DNA from: Ctena decussata
Lineage: Eukaryota; Mollusca; Bivalvia; Lucinida; Lucinidae
NCBI GenBank assembly: GCA_963989385.1
Contig: OZ022511.1
Location: 25,352,503-25,416,502, forward strand
Reading direction: 5' to 3'
DNA length: 64,000 nt
Positions 25,082 through 36,474 of this stretch are shown here, in pieces (position 1 is the first letter of the stretch; the number at the start of each line of letters is the position of its first letter). A program made the position numbers and the translations under genes. Under the pieces are notes generated by a model that saw nothing but the letters and a program-made list of their open reading frames with translations, was not told the DNA's origin and ran no database searches.

Positions 25082-25539
25082 AAGCTTCGTTCGCACGAAG
25101 AAAGTTTTTTCGTTATAGACCCTACAGCATAGAAAGTTTGCCAAACTTTTTTTTGCGTTCACACAGATCAAAGTATTCGGTCAAAGAAAACTGTAACAAA
25201 GAATCTTTTCTAAACAAACTTTGGCAAAGCCGGTATATTTGTTGCAGTGTTCGTTCACGCAAACATAGATTTCTCGACAAGTAAATTGTGTCCATATGAA
25301 CGGTTAGCACTACCGCATTTTGCTTTTTGTTAAATATCTTTTGTGCAAAATCAAGCTAATTTGATATTTTTCTGTCTTAGTCTCCATAGCTACTTTATTT
25401 ATCATATAAGAATATGGCAAACTTTCTGTTCAAACGGATACTTTTTTGGCATATGTTGGTATTTTCCTTCAGACGACATTTTGTTTTTCTATACCAAACC
25501 TACTTTGTCAAAGAAACTTTGCCCGTGTGAACAAAGCTT
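25082..25539. mobile_element. Non-autonomous TIR element, about 458 bp
   Basis: Left end AAGCTTCGTTCGCACGAAG. The right end, inverted, reads AAGCTTTGTTCACACGGGC. AAACTTT-type motifs recur inside both ends (for example GTTTGCCAAACTTT near 25137 and GGCAAACTTTC near 25422), as subterminal repeats do. No transposase frame. Confidence 0.7.
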
Positions 25540-25830
25540 AATAAACCTTGAGGAAAATAGAACTGAAAATGCACAGGTAGTGCCTTAGTCATAGCCAATC
25601 AACATCAAGAAGAAGAGTAAACAATTGGCGGAATCAATACAAAACTTCGGAAAGTGGTAAACCAAAAAGCAACGACATATTTTCTTTGTCTGTTATGTTT
25701 TTAATTGCATTACTCGAACTCTTATCTGAGTTCTCAGTTCGCATGTCGGAAAAGTACATTTTTTCCTAGCTATTTCGATTCGCGCCAGTTTGATTCTGTT
25801 CAGCAGCGTGCTCAATAGGTAGGTATAATA

Positions 25831-26043
25831 GGGTAGAGTCGGGTAACTTCGGACAGCAGGTAAATTCGGACAGTGACATTGTTTCCTTTATATGTTAGTT
25901 ATTTGGAATTAAAACAAAAATAAATGGGCAAACAGTGAAAATCCTGATGAGACGGCTCATTATGAGGCGTCTCATCTGGATTTTCACTGTTTGCAATGGT
26001 ATGTCCGAATTTACTCACTGTCAGAAGTTACACGACTCTACCC
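25831..26043. mobile_element. Foldback TIR element, family C copy 2
   Basis: GGGTAGAGTCGGGTAACTTC at the left; GAAGTTACACGACTCTACCC (one mismatch) at the right. The central hairpin CAGTGAAAATCCTGATGAGA and its complement is shared with the copy at 10901. Confidence 0.9.
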
Positions 26044-26059
26044 TATTGGGTGCATAGCT

Positions 26060-26290
26060 TTGTCTTAGAAGTGGAGCGCTTGGCCTGGTGGATTAAGCGT
26101 ACGCCTTTCACGCAGGGACTCATGGGCCCTACTCCTACGGAATGACCTGGTCCGAAAATTTCTTCGAACCAACAGATCACGATATCCACACCCAGTGTTC
26201 CCGAAGCTGAAAAAGTAGTAACATGACGGCGGTCGGTGACCAAAAGTGTCGTTGAAAGTCGGCGATGACACCCGCCTGATTAACCGGCAA
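26060..26290 (+). mobile_element. tRNA-derived SINE-like fragment
   Basis: GAGCGCTTGGCCTGGTGGAT is A-box-like, and CGCCTTTCACGCAGGGA looks like a tRNA-Glu anticodon arm. The B box is poor. It begins about 15 bases after a family C element. Confidence 0.5.
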
Positions 26291-26848
26291 AACTGTACAT
26301 AGGCACGCAAAACACAAGACATACTTAGGTACTGTACCTGCTATGGTTTCATACTCGGGGACTGCGACCTCGCTAAAACAAGCACAATGAACGAAACGAA
26401 CAGTTTGCCGTAAACAGTATCTATCTGAACGAATGAACCACAAGAAATCGGCAATGAAAGGCTGCCGCTAGTGGTTGTAGTCGACCTGACGTCGCGTTCA
26501 AAAAGTTACGTCATCGCCATAAGTATGTCAGCTTTAACTTTGTAGCACTTCAGTATCCGTAGTATAATTTCGGAAAAAAAATTATCCTACTTGTTAAACA
26601 TTTTAGGATGAATTTAAGGCGAGAACTTAAAACAGTGTTTTGAAAGCTATGAAAATCCAAAATCTGTCACTGTTCAAGCAGTCGAAATATCGAAATGGAA
26701 GTCACAGAGAACTCTGAAAATTGCACTGGTAGGCATTAAAGAAATGATGTTACCGTAAAAGTTTACGGTACTTATTTCAGGTGTGCCAATTTTTAGTTGT
26801 TTTTTACGGCATTTCAATAGTGTGTGCCTGTAGGGTATTTCTACGTAC

Positions 26849-27035
26849 CTCCTCCGTTCCTGTAACATATATACGGAAACCTCCAAACATTGCCAAGATC
26901 CACAGCAAACCCAATCACGGAGAGGAGAAAGTCTATTTTCTTATCCCATGTCTCCCTCTCCTCCTCCTGTTCCGGCTTTTCTATCACTTTAGTCTTTTCA
27001 TCAAGTACCGGCAGAGTTGCCGAACCCGGCGCCAT
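26849..27035 (-). CDS. SLC6 transporter (serotonin-transporter-like), alternative first coding exon b: N-tail and TM1
   Basis: First coding exon on the minus strand. I chose the ATG at 27035 because it has a good context (AGCAAAATGG); a TTG slightly upstream is not a plausible start here. It encodes 62 residues plus one base: an acidic N-terminal tail (residues 1-27) and then [35 protein letters not shown]. Asp46 of this exon is the TM1 aspartate that binds the amine in monoamine transporters (Gly in GABA and glycine transporters), so a biogenic amine substrate is likely. The GTACGTAG donor follows the first base of a Gly codon, matching exon 2 at 14582. It is very close, from memory, to animal serotonin transporters. 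It could be a separate downstream paralogue whose neighbour lost its other exons, but an alternative first exon fits better. Confidence 0.9.
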
Positions 27036-27138
27036 TTTGCTCAAAATGTTTGAAACTTAAGCCAGGTCCCAGGTTTCACCCAAAAGTCTGACAATTTTAC
27101 TTTAAGTTAAGGAATAGCACTTGCACTTATAGTTAATT

Positions 27139-27350
27139 AACCCATTAATGCCCAGTGCCCATTAAAATGACATGGGCAAGCAGCGTAAACCCAGATCAGA
27201 CGTCCGATCAGGGTCTACACTGTTTGCATAAAAGATATAATAATTTCTTTAAAATTGATAAAAAGAATAAAAACACCAGACACCCCTTAAATGATGAATA
27301 ATTCTATCCACTATATAAGGATAGAAGAGCCCACTGGGCATAAATGGGTT
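27139..27350. mobile_element. Foldback MITE, about 212 bp
   Basis: Terminal inverted repeats AACCCATTAATGCCCAGTG and CACTGGGCATAAATGGGTT. About 100 bp upstream of the exon b start on the minus strand, so it may sit in or near that exon's 5' leader or promoter. Confidence 0.85.
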
Positions 27351-29098
27351 GTTCTGTAAAGTGGGAAATATTTGCGAAAATTTTTAGTTTTTCGAAACTT
27401 TGCAAGCAAAGTTTCGCAAAAAATAAAATTCGAAAAATGGTTATGGTGTGTGCTAATTCGTTACAACAAGCATAAAAAGTTTCCCATTTAACAATAACAG
27501 CTTAGGACTTTCGAGATTGTAAATAAAGAATTCGCTAATTCCATATAAAGGAAATAAATGAGAACTATATTTTATAAACGATTATTAAATTTCTCAAACC
27601 ATTATTAAGAAACAGTAATTTGCTAAAATCCTTTTTCGGCTTGTTCCATTCAGCAGCCAATAAAATTCACTTTCTAATTCTGCTAATTAACTTCTACTAA
27701 TATATTCCAGGAAGTCAACTAAATACATGAAGCGTAAAATTTTGTTGAGAAAACTTATTGTCAGTCCAGCGCAAACTGTTACTTTCGCAGCGCCTTGAGA
27801 CATCAGTGCTCATGCGCGCTTAATTTTCTTGCTAAAATCGCCATGGATTCTGGCTAGCTTCGGCCAATCAGAACTTGTTTCAAACAACGAAAAGGTAAAT
27901 TTTCTTGGATTTAGAAATCAATAAATCAGCCAGAAGTTTGCTGAAGTCATTAATTTGTTTGTCTCAGAACGATCTTCCATTTCTTCAGTTTGATCCCTTG
28001 TGTTACATGGGATATAGTTTTTGACATATTCAATGCATTGTATACATTTTGATAGGCTCATTATGCAAACCACTGGTACCAATCAATAAGACGTAAGCCT
28101 AAGAAAACCAGAATGTATTCGTACGCTGGTATATCTAGATCCCTTTACATGATTATAAAGACAATGTCATCGTAGTTTATATTGTCCCGGGCCCTGGAAC
28201 AAGGCTCTTAGGGCGTGTAATAAGGGCTAAGATCATGCACGCCCGCACTTTTTGTTCGCAGCCAAAAATGTGTGTTTCATTAATTTCTTAAGATTTTGAG
28301 ATGATATTGAATACTAACAGCATAGCTTAAGGACGTTGTTCTGGGCATGCTGATCTGATTATTTGCTGTTTGTTTGCCAAAGTGCCCAGAGGTTCAGTTT
28401 CTATGTTGTCGGCTCAAATTTGACCTGTGTAAGGAAAAACATTTTTTTTTTCGTAGAATGTATATGGTGTCACCAGATAAGAGGATATCGTGGAGACTGC
28501 GTAGTAATTTGTGAGACATTCGGTCTTGAGTCAGGAGCTTATAAGACGTAGTCATTAAGTTCTTTACATTATTTCTTAGCTTTGAAATTTCATAAAACAT
28601 AATGGCTTGTACTCTGTGATACTTGTGAACTTTAGGCAGTCACACGTATACTTGATAAAAACCAAGATGACTTACCCATGATACATTGGGCATAGCTTCA
28701 CGCAGTAAGTCGCAAATAAGTAATAGTTATTATACCATGGTTCTCCCGTACAGGCGGACAAATCCGGGTATAACTATTTTATACCACCCTTACCAGGGTA
28801 GACCTAGCACATTGCGAAATATTTCGTGCTAAAGCTAGCGTTTACTAGAAAGGGTATATAAAGCTTTAATAAAAAGTCAAAATCTTACTAAATCAAAATA
28901 TTTCAGTAACACTTATGATTTATTATGAGCTTTCGCTGGAAATACTAGTACATGAATATCTCATAAATTAGTAATATAATATTTGTTTCCTTATGCTGTT
29001 TGTATTATTGTAAAGAAATTAGCACCTGGAAGTATTTCTGTTTACCAGTGCGAGTACCACAGATGTTCTATAGCTATAGACTCTTGTGATTGGTATTT
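27351..29098. other. No gene recognised
   Basis: Includes a small hairpin, CGAAACTTTGC with GCAAAGTTTCG, near 27393-27416. Nothing else that I can support. Confidence 0.5.
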
Positions 29099-29334
29099 GA
29101 ACTGCGACACGATAAAACCAACAAAGTGGCATTTGTGCCAAGCGAAGACTCAGCTCAGCTTGGGCACCGCCCAGTCTGATAAGAGTTTTCGTTGTGCGCT
29201 TAAAGGGTAGCTAAGGGTCTTTGCTACCTCCATGCCAACAGCGAAGACTCTGATGAGACTGAGCGAATGCTCAGGCTGATCTGAGTCTTCGCTGGGCGCA
29301 CATGCCACTTTGTTGGTTTAGTCGTGTTCCGCTC
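29099..29334. mobile_element. Foldback element, family A
   Basis: GAACTGCGACACGATAAAACC to GGTTTAGTCGTGTTCCGCTC, with the usual internal palindromic blocks. Confidence 0.85.
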
Positions 29335-29901
29335 ATTTATTTACATCTGCATTAGTATGAACGTACACGTAACGTCTCCACGTACTTCTTCATAGCGGAG
29401 ATTATAAAACGTCACTTTTGGGGTCACTCAGTCCATTTAGTCATTTTGAATAATCAGAAAAATCATTTAGAGTAGTTTTGAAACAGAGTTATGCTTAAGG
29501 CGGTGCTAGAGGGGATGATCAGTGCTGCGTCTTCCATTCATGGTCATGAACAGACTAAACCAAACCGAGTATGCTATTTTTTGTATTTCTTACTTTAAAG
29601 GATCCAACTTGTATCATTAGTCAACTGTCTATACTTTAAAGGCGTGTATACCGAAGAAAAAAAAAAGCAACAAAGAAGAAAAAAATATGATGCACTTAAA
29701 ACTAGTATATATAAAATGAAATTATAATTGCTGCCTATTACACGAGACGAGTGTCACATTAAGCCACACAGATTTAAACAATACTATAATGTCATAGGCC
29801 GAGTTACAGTGTAAGTGTAAGCTTATTCTTAGTAAACTTTGAGTTAAATCCTGTTTTAGTTTACTTCTATATATTCCTTGGTAGTAATAACACTACCTTA
29901 A

Positions 29902-31130
29902 GGGGCATTTACACTATAACGAATTGGCCCAGCGTATGCCAGCGTACGGAGATATTTTGGCGTTCGCTGACATACGTTGGCATACGCTGAAGTTTGTTAG
30001 CTCATCGTTTTAAGTTCGTTGAAGTACGTTCGCGTACGTTGTTGTTTGCTCAGTACGTCGAAAATTTTTGTGCATGCACAAAATTTCTCGACGTATGCCA
30101 ACGAACAGCCCATACGCAGTGGGTTCGTTCGATGAACGCAGTTCGAACGGTTTGTTCGTTTGCAGTAAGACAACGGTTCGTTACCTCTACGGTGGCATTC
30201 ATCCAACCAAAATTGTGGTCACTTCTTAACGAACTTCTCACGTATTAACAACGTATGATTACGATGCGTCAACCTATCATTACCGTTGCTGCTGCGACTT
30301 CCAAACGTTTAAATTCCGTGCTTGGCGTGCTTTAACTTACGAGTACCGTATAGGTAGCGTTCGACTTGCGTTTTTGTACATAGGCTTGTTGACCTACCTA
30401 TTTGAGTATATAAAAACATACTTCAGAGCCACTTCGACACTTCTGGTTAGTAGCTCGAACAGTAGCGATATATATAGAGCGTGCAGCGAGACTACGGCTC
30501 CAGTATATTCTGGCAGTGCTACAGCACGATAGCATCCAAACAGAAATTACATTGCATACCTATATTGGAGGCAATTTAGGCATGGGATGAAGCAGGCAGT
30601 TGAGGCATTGGATGAAGCACCAACATCTCTGCTGGTGGTGGCTAGTGGTGAAGGAGACCTTGATCGAGATTTTTGCGAGTCCTGAGGTGTGTTTATTTCA
30701 TCATGTGGTGGAGCTACGGGTGGAGGCGATGGGGATTCTGCCTTTTTTTCCCCTGCCTCTGTCCCCGGAGAATTTCTTTCGCGTGCGTCTCTTGGCCATC
30801 TTCTTGTACATATACCTGTAAGTTACGTGATCGGTTCGAATACGCACACTAAACGCAGAGCGCACGTAAAACACGTTTGACGTTCGTTGAGAGATCGTTG
30901 ACATTCGTTGATATTCGTTTCGCATTCGCTCTGGTTCGTTAATATGTAGTTATTCATACGTTATGAACTCGTTCTGGTGTCGTTTCAAATTCGTTTTCAG
31001 TTCGTTATGTTTGGCTCCGATGAACACATTCGTCGGGGTTTTGTGCGTATTTGTGCGTATTCGAGCTCTGTCAATTTTTTGCAATTCGTTCACGGTACGT
31101 TCCCTCAATTCGTTATAGTGTAAAGGGGCC
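29902..31130. mobile_element. TIR DNA element, about 1.23 kb, with remnant coding on the minus strand
   Basis: Left end GGGGCATTTACACTATAACG; the right end, inverted, reads GGCCCCTTTACACTATAACG, giving TIRs of about 25 bp. The interior is full of TTCGTT and ACGTTCG motifs near both ends. A minus-strand stretch from about 30801 encodes a basic segment (MAKRRTRKKFSGDRGRGKKG). In a shifted frame it continues into a Pro/Ser-rich segment (SRSRSPSPLATTSRDVGASS), which looks like decayed coding sequence. A TATATAAAA box lies at about 30406 on the plus strand. The terminus style recalls PIF/Harbinger-like elements, but no transposase DDE motif was found. Confidence 0.65.
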
Positions 31131-31148
31131 TTTTAGTCCGCTGGACAC

Positions 31149-31553
31149 GGTAGTAATTCCTTACTATCATTTTAATACTGCAGTGGAAAAGTGCTCTAAA
31201 ATTTTTTTATTTTTTTTAAGTTTTCACTGAAGTTCACATAAAAACTAATAGAATGGTGTTAAATGAGTATTACAGTATGAAATTTTATCTAAACCAAGTC
31301 TTCAACTCTGGAAATGAACAATCTTAAGAGAATTGACTTCAGTACGAAACGTAGGGGTACTAATCACCATGCATCTTTTAAAGTATTTTAAAGCTGAGTC
31401 TTCTTAAATCATTATGCTGTTCTAGCTCAGTAAGTATAATTTCATCAACATCTAAGTTATTTTCATTAGATATTCTGTGTAACATAGCTTAATGTATGAA
31501 AAGTGAATCCCTTTTCTGCTGTATTATTAAAATGATCTTAAGGAGTTACTACC
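31149..31553. mobile_element. TIR MITE, about 405 bp
   Basis: Left GGTAGTAATTCCTTACTATC; the right end, inverted, reads GGTAGTAACTCCTTAAGATC. Both continue with ATTTTAATA, so the TIR is about 45 bp with mismatches. It starts 18 bp after the end of the previous TIR element. Confidence 0.75.
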
Positions 31554-32091
31554 TTGCCTGTGAAGGCTAAGGTAGTAGTATTATTTCTATATATTCCTAC
31601 ACCATCCAGTAATTGAAACAAGAGCACTGCAAACGGGGCATATTTTCCCGTTCATCGGAGAAATTATGAAAGAGTACTGGGCCGCTGATCTGCCATGGCC
31701 ACTCCCTTTTTTGAAACATCAGAACCCTATGCCCAGCCAAACCATTCTTGTTATTTGTCGCCGCATAGGGGCAATGCCTCTGTTAATAAACAATATCAGA
31801 ATTTCCTTACTTTCCCATAATATCTGACTTACTTATACATTCGGCATACCAAAATCAGTCTCCTAAGCAACATGGGACAGAAGCTGGAAAAATGCGAGAG
31901 TTGAAAAGGGGGCATTGCTCTAATATATTTTCATGGGATATAGCAGAAAGTTATTGAATTTATGGGCACCCTAACCTTAATTGGGTCTTACACCAGTTTG
32001 AAAATGGGTTTACATAATTGCATTTTATTTTCAACGAAGGGAAGATTACTCTGAAAGTAAAAATCTGATAGGTAAAAGCAAAATACTGATT

Positions 32092-32328
32092 GAGCCGCGT
32101 CATGTGACTTCTAACAATGTGGCAATTTTGTCAAGTGATATTCAGATCATCATTCTCTTTTATACAGAATAATCAGAGACCTCACTATAGGCTTTATGGC
32201 TTCCGTCACTTCCATATGTGGCTTATGTGACAAGCGAAGGCCCCGATCAGACTGCACTTATGTGCAGTCTGATCTGAGTCTTTGCTTGTCACCAATGCCA
32301 CACTGTTGGAAATCACATGATGTGGCTC
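32092..32328. mobile_element. Foldback element, diverged subfamily of family A
   Basis: GAGCCGCGTCATGTGACTTC at the left and TCACATGATGTGGCTC at the right; ACAATGTGGCA and TGCCACACTGTTG are the next paired blocks. A central hairpin CGATCAGACTGCAC with GTGCAGTCTGATC lies in the right half only. Only the outer tips resemble family A. Confidence 0.7.
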
Positions 32329-32532
32329 AAATATGCGGGTCTACTTATTGTTCATGTCCATACCATAGCCGAAAGATCAGCTGTATCTAAATCTCAAAAG
32401 TGCATAACCGTGTTAAAATATCGTTAGAGTATACCTTGAAATGACCCAAAGAGCAGTGTGAAAAAAGGTTTTGTTTTCGGTATACATTCATCAAAACAAG
32501 AAAAGCAGACTTTCTTGAATAGCCCAAACTTC

Positions 32533-32990
32533 GAATAGCCGAAACTTCGAAGTATGGCCCATATTCTTTCTTTTGAATGTATTCTCTGCTCTTGAAGGAA
32601 CTCATAGGTTGCAATTTGACTTCACTGCAGCTGGTGTTGTGCTGTGTGGCGGCCGTAAAACGTCTCCCCATACATCATCCATAGTGCAGATTATATTTTA
32701 TTTTTGTCCTTTGAGATCGGAGGATATATTCTGAGAAATCTGAGATTTTTGAGTGGTTTAGAATCATAGTCTAGACTATCGCTTTTTATTCATTTAGACC
32801 TTTTGATGCCTTTCAGTCTTTGAATCGACTGTCTTATCAAAACTAAGAAATAACAGTAAGGGAATTTCTCTGGCTTTCGTCGCCATATCATATCAGGGCC
32901 ACTGATGAGGCTTGAATAGTCGAAACTTCGAAGTATGGCCCATATTCCATCTTTTGAATGTGTTCTCTGCTCTTGAGGGAACTCATAGAT
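32533..32990 (+). repeat. Pair of direct repeats, about 78 bp, about 380 bp apart
   Basis: 32533-32610 and 32914-32990 share CGAAACTTCGAAGTATGGCC followed by CATATTC, CTTTTGAATGT, TTCTCTGCTCTTGA and GGAACTCATAG, with few differences. Confidence 0.8.
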
Positions 32991-33179
32991 TTTAATTTCT
33001 CTTGATAGTATGAATTTTAACATCTCGAGTTTTAAGTTTGACATTTGCTACATCTTAAAGCTTTTGTTAACTTCAATTTTATGACGCCACATGCCAATAA
33101 ACCATTTTACGACGTGCATAAATTGGAATTAGATGAATAGAAGGAATACATACATGTAGTAAAAAACGCAAACAGTCAC

Positions 33180-33470
33180 TTCAAGGCTTAAGCATCGCAC
33201 TATTTCCTCTAAGGTAAAGATAAAGGTTTCCCATAGCCGTAGGGGCAGAGGGGGTTGGAGACCCATTGTATCTTGGGCAAAGCAGATAAAAGGCGGAACC
33301 CATCCCTCTTCTTTCGCTGCCTTATCCTTCCCTGATTCAAAAAAGGTACCCATTTACTGGTGGATTGGCATAGAGCTTGCCAGTCGTCGGATGGCGACGT
33401 TGAGCCCCAAACCGGCGACTTTCTGCAACATAACCGAGCGCCTCTAACCACTCGACCACGTGCACGACGC
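33180..33470 (-). mobile_element. tRNA-derived SINE (minus strand)
   Basis: Read on the minus strand, 33470 to about 33395 gives GTGGTCGAGTGGTTAGAGGC (A box, Ser/Leu-like) and later CCGGTTTGGGGCTC (degenerate B box), with the SINE body to the left. Confidence 0.65.
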
Positions 33471-34284
33471 CTCTCTGTTTCCTCTATATACATGATATAA
33501 GAATAAAACAAATCAAAGAAAAAAAATGAAATAACATAAAAAATGAAATGACGGCTCCACAAGATGTAACGATGCAGAGGGTTTCCTAAAATTATATTTC
33601 GATTGTACTCGTCATGCTGCTAATTCTCTTGCATTTTGAAGAAATGCTTAAATACAGGCGTAGAATTAACAAATAATGCAACACAAGAAACTTCTTGGAA
33701 CGACTATCGGTACATGTAAGGTTATCATGGAGTGGGTGGGTTTTATACGGTCCGCATGACTAACTGAATGCTTTGACCCATTGCAAAAGCAGGCCGAGTG
33801 TTTCGAACCAGTAAGCCCGTCCGCCCTCCCTCCCCCTACCCCCTTTAATTTATAACTGACCGTTCCAAGGCGGTACTTTTGTTGTGGTACCTCACTGTTA
33901 GTTGTTCTTGTTGACCATGTCGGTGCTTTCGTTCACCTGTTGTACCAATGATATTTTTAATGGAGCAGCTGAATGACCAATTGTCTTAAAACGCTGATTT
34001 TTTTTTCTGTTCAACCGGCGCGCTTTTCGTTAATTGCTATCAATTTATGTATAAGCGTCTTTGCCTTTTGGTTTTGAAGGCGGGATGTAGAACTTGATCG
34101 TATTAGTTCTTGATCAGTCTTCATAATTTTACATTCAAACCGGTCTGATGCAGATACATCACCACCTGTTTGTTCTTAGACATGTTTTCCCCCATTTTAA
34201 GTTTCTTATTTAAAAATTTGCAACCTTTTTCAAACGAGTACTGACAAAAACCCAGGGCCCCCACAAACCATGCAGATTATGGAC
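33471..34284. other. No gene recognised
   Basis: Spacer between a SINE and a LINE. No feature supported. Confidence 0.5.
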
Positions 34285-34492
34285 GTGGCACAGCCCAGGC
34301 AGGAAGCATCAAAACAAGATTGACAACATCTTGGTAAAGATCAGGAGTTAACCTCCATAAGACAAGGATCTGTCCTGGAGCAGACATAGGAAGCGACAAT
34401 GTGCTGATGACGATGACCTTCTGAGTTCGTCTGAAGAAGGCTAGAAATCCAACCCAGCAAAGACTAATGTTTGACCTTGAGAAGTTAAGAAA

Positions 34493-35016
34493 AAGTAAGA
34501 AGGAAAAATCTGCGGAACTGACACAATTAATTCCCAGATCCCACCCAAGACACCATACGGGAAAAAGACAATATACAATTAGTCACCACCGAAGACATTA
34601 CCAGCGGCAGCCATGTGAACAGCCATAACCCATGTAGGCGGTCATCGGGCGAGCCTAAACATCTCAAACAATATATCAATAAGAGACATAACAAACGATA
34701 CTATAGCGACAAACAACACATAAAACAACCAAGAAGAACTAAAACAGAAGCATCGCCTTTGCACGGCCAGTAATAAAATTACTGGGGTGAGGGGAGGGGC
34801 TTAACCGGTTTGTGGTCGACCAATCTACGCCCTTGGTTCTGCCCAATTCATCAGACACATGGTTGTTCAAACAACCAAAACAGTTACCACCCATACCATA
34901 CCAACGAAAGCATCAATTTTGACAATAAGAAAAGTTTATACGAAAAACATTAAACAACTATTTTTACCTAAGATTTTCTATTTTACCTATCTAACTATTT
35001 ACCTTTCTTGTATTTT
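34493..35016. mobile_element. Insertion of about 524 bp inside the LINE, with 8-bp target duplication
   Basis: TTAAGAAA occurs at 34485-34492 and 35017-35024. Removing the insert rejoins the LINE reading (GAGAAGTTAAGAAACCCAGA). The insert contains AGTAATAAAATTACT (a small palindrome) and no open frame; its class is unknown, possibly a SINE or MITE. Confidence 0.75.
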
Positions 35017-36421
35017 TTAAGAAACCCAGATGTGGCAGGCACATTTCAAGCAACAATAAGTGGGAAATTTACACCACATATCAGTCTGCAGGACGATGGC
35101 ATGGACATAGATAGGACGATTATCACCTTCAATACAGCAGTGACTGACGCAGCCAGTAAGATACTCGGGAAGGAACGTCGCAAGCTCTGGGTTACAGAGA
35201 TATTTTCGACCTCTGTGGTGACAGGAGGGGTTTTAAGAAGAGGCGGTATAAAGCAAAAGGAGCGAAATGATACAGGAAAGCTAACAAGAGGATTCAGAAG
35301 GCTGGAGAACTAGATATGTACTCAGTGCGAGGAGACTGACCCTTGCCTGAACAAAACCAACAACAAGAGTGCATATGAGCTGGTGAAGGATCTAACTTCA
35401 GAGAAGCAGGGTAGATCCACAACTGTCAAAAACAAGTCTGGGAAATGTCTAACTGAAGAACAAGAGATTCTCAGCAGATGGATAGAATATTACTCAGAAC
35501 TGTACAAATTGTAAGAGTTATGGTGACAATACAGTTCTGGACTACACTAAGCACCCAGAAGAGGATGGCAGTAGCAGCACTGAAGAAGGGGAAGTTCACC
35601 GGAGTCGGTAATATACTAGCAAAACTTGTTCATGTAGGCGGGGAGACCATGATTGATGTTTTAACCAAGATCTGTAATAAGGTCTGCAGAAAGGGAGACT
35701 GGCCGACCCCATGAACTCAGGAGCTGATTATTACACGCCCTAAAAAGGACAACCTACAGCTCTGCTAGAACTTCAGAACCATCAGCCTCATCAGTCATTC
35801 AAGCAAAGTCGTGCTGAAAGTCATCTTGAACAGGCTTAAACACTAAGTTGAAAAGATAATCTCCGAAGAGCAGGCTGGGCTCAAAGCCGAAAAGAGTACC
35901 ACAGAATAGATCTTCAATCTCGAAATCCCGTGTGAAAAATACCTTCAGCATCAGCAGAATCTGTACAATGTCATTATAGATTAAATAAAAAAATAATTTA
36001 AAAAATAATAAACAAAAAAACATTTGACAGGATATGGCATGCAGGCTTATGGGCCACCTTCTGGAATAACGATATCAATGCCATTGAGCATCTCTACGAC
36101 AATGATATGAGTGCAATACAGATGAATGGCAGCACGAGAGAATGGTTCAGAACAATAGTTAGTGTCTGGCAAGGATATCATCTGTCACCCATTTTTCTAG
36201 AAAGGATTATGTCTGATGCCCTGGAAGAACATGATAGAAAGTTTAGCATGGTGACAGAACAATAACCAATCTGCGATTCGCTGAAGACACTGATGCTCTT
36301 GCTGAGGAAGAGCAGGAACTACAGCCCCTCGTTGAAAGTCTTGACAAACACTACACAAGGTAAAAAATGAAGATAAGTACTGAGAAGACCAAACTGATGG
36401 CAAACAGTGCTTATATCATCC

Positions 36422-36434
36422 AGAGAGAGAGAGA

Positions 36435-36473
<39 letters not shown>
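36422..36473 (+). repeat. (GA)n microsatellite inside the LINE
   Basis: About 26 GA units with one GT interruption, sitting at an in-frame CAGAGAGAG of the LINE ORF. The Leu-Ser repeat frames on the other strand are artefacts. Confidence 0.95.

Positions 36474-36474
<1 letters not shown>

Noticed and set aside
26043..26443. Overlapping minus-strand frames near 26.2 kb
   Set aside because: They overlap a SINE-like fragment and lack domain features.
30600..30925. Plus-strand hydrophobic frames inside the 1.23-kb TIR element
   Set aside because: Antisense to the basic and Ser/Pro-rich minus-strand remnant, which is the better coding candidate.
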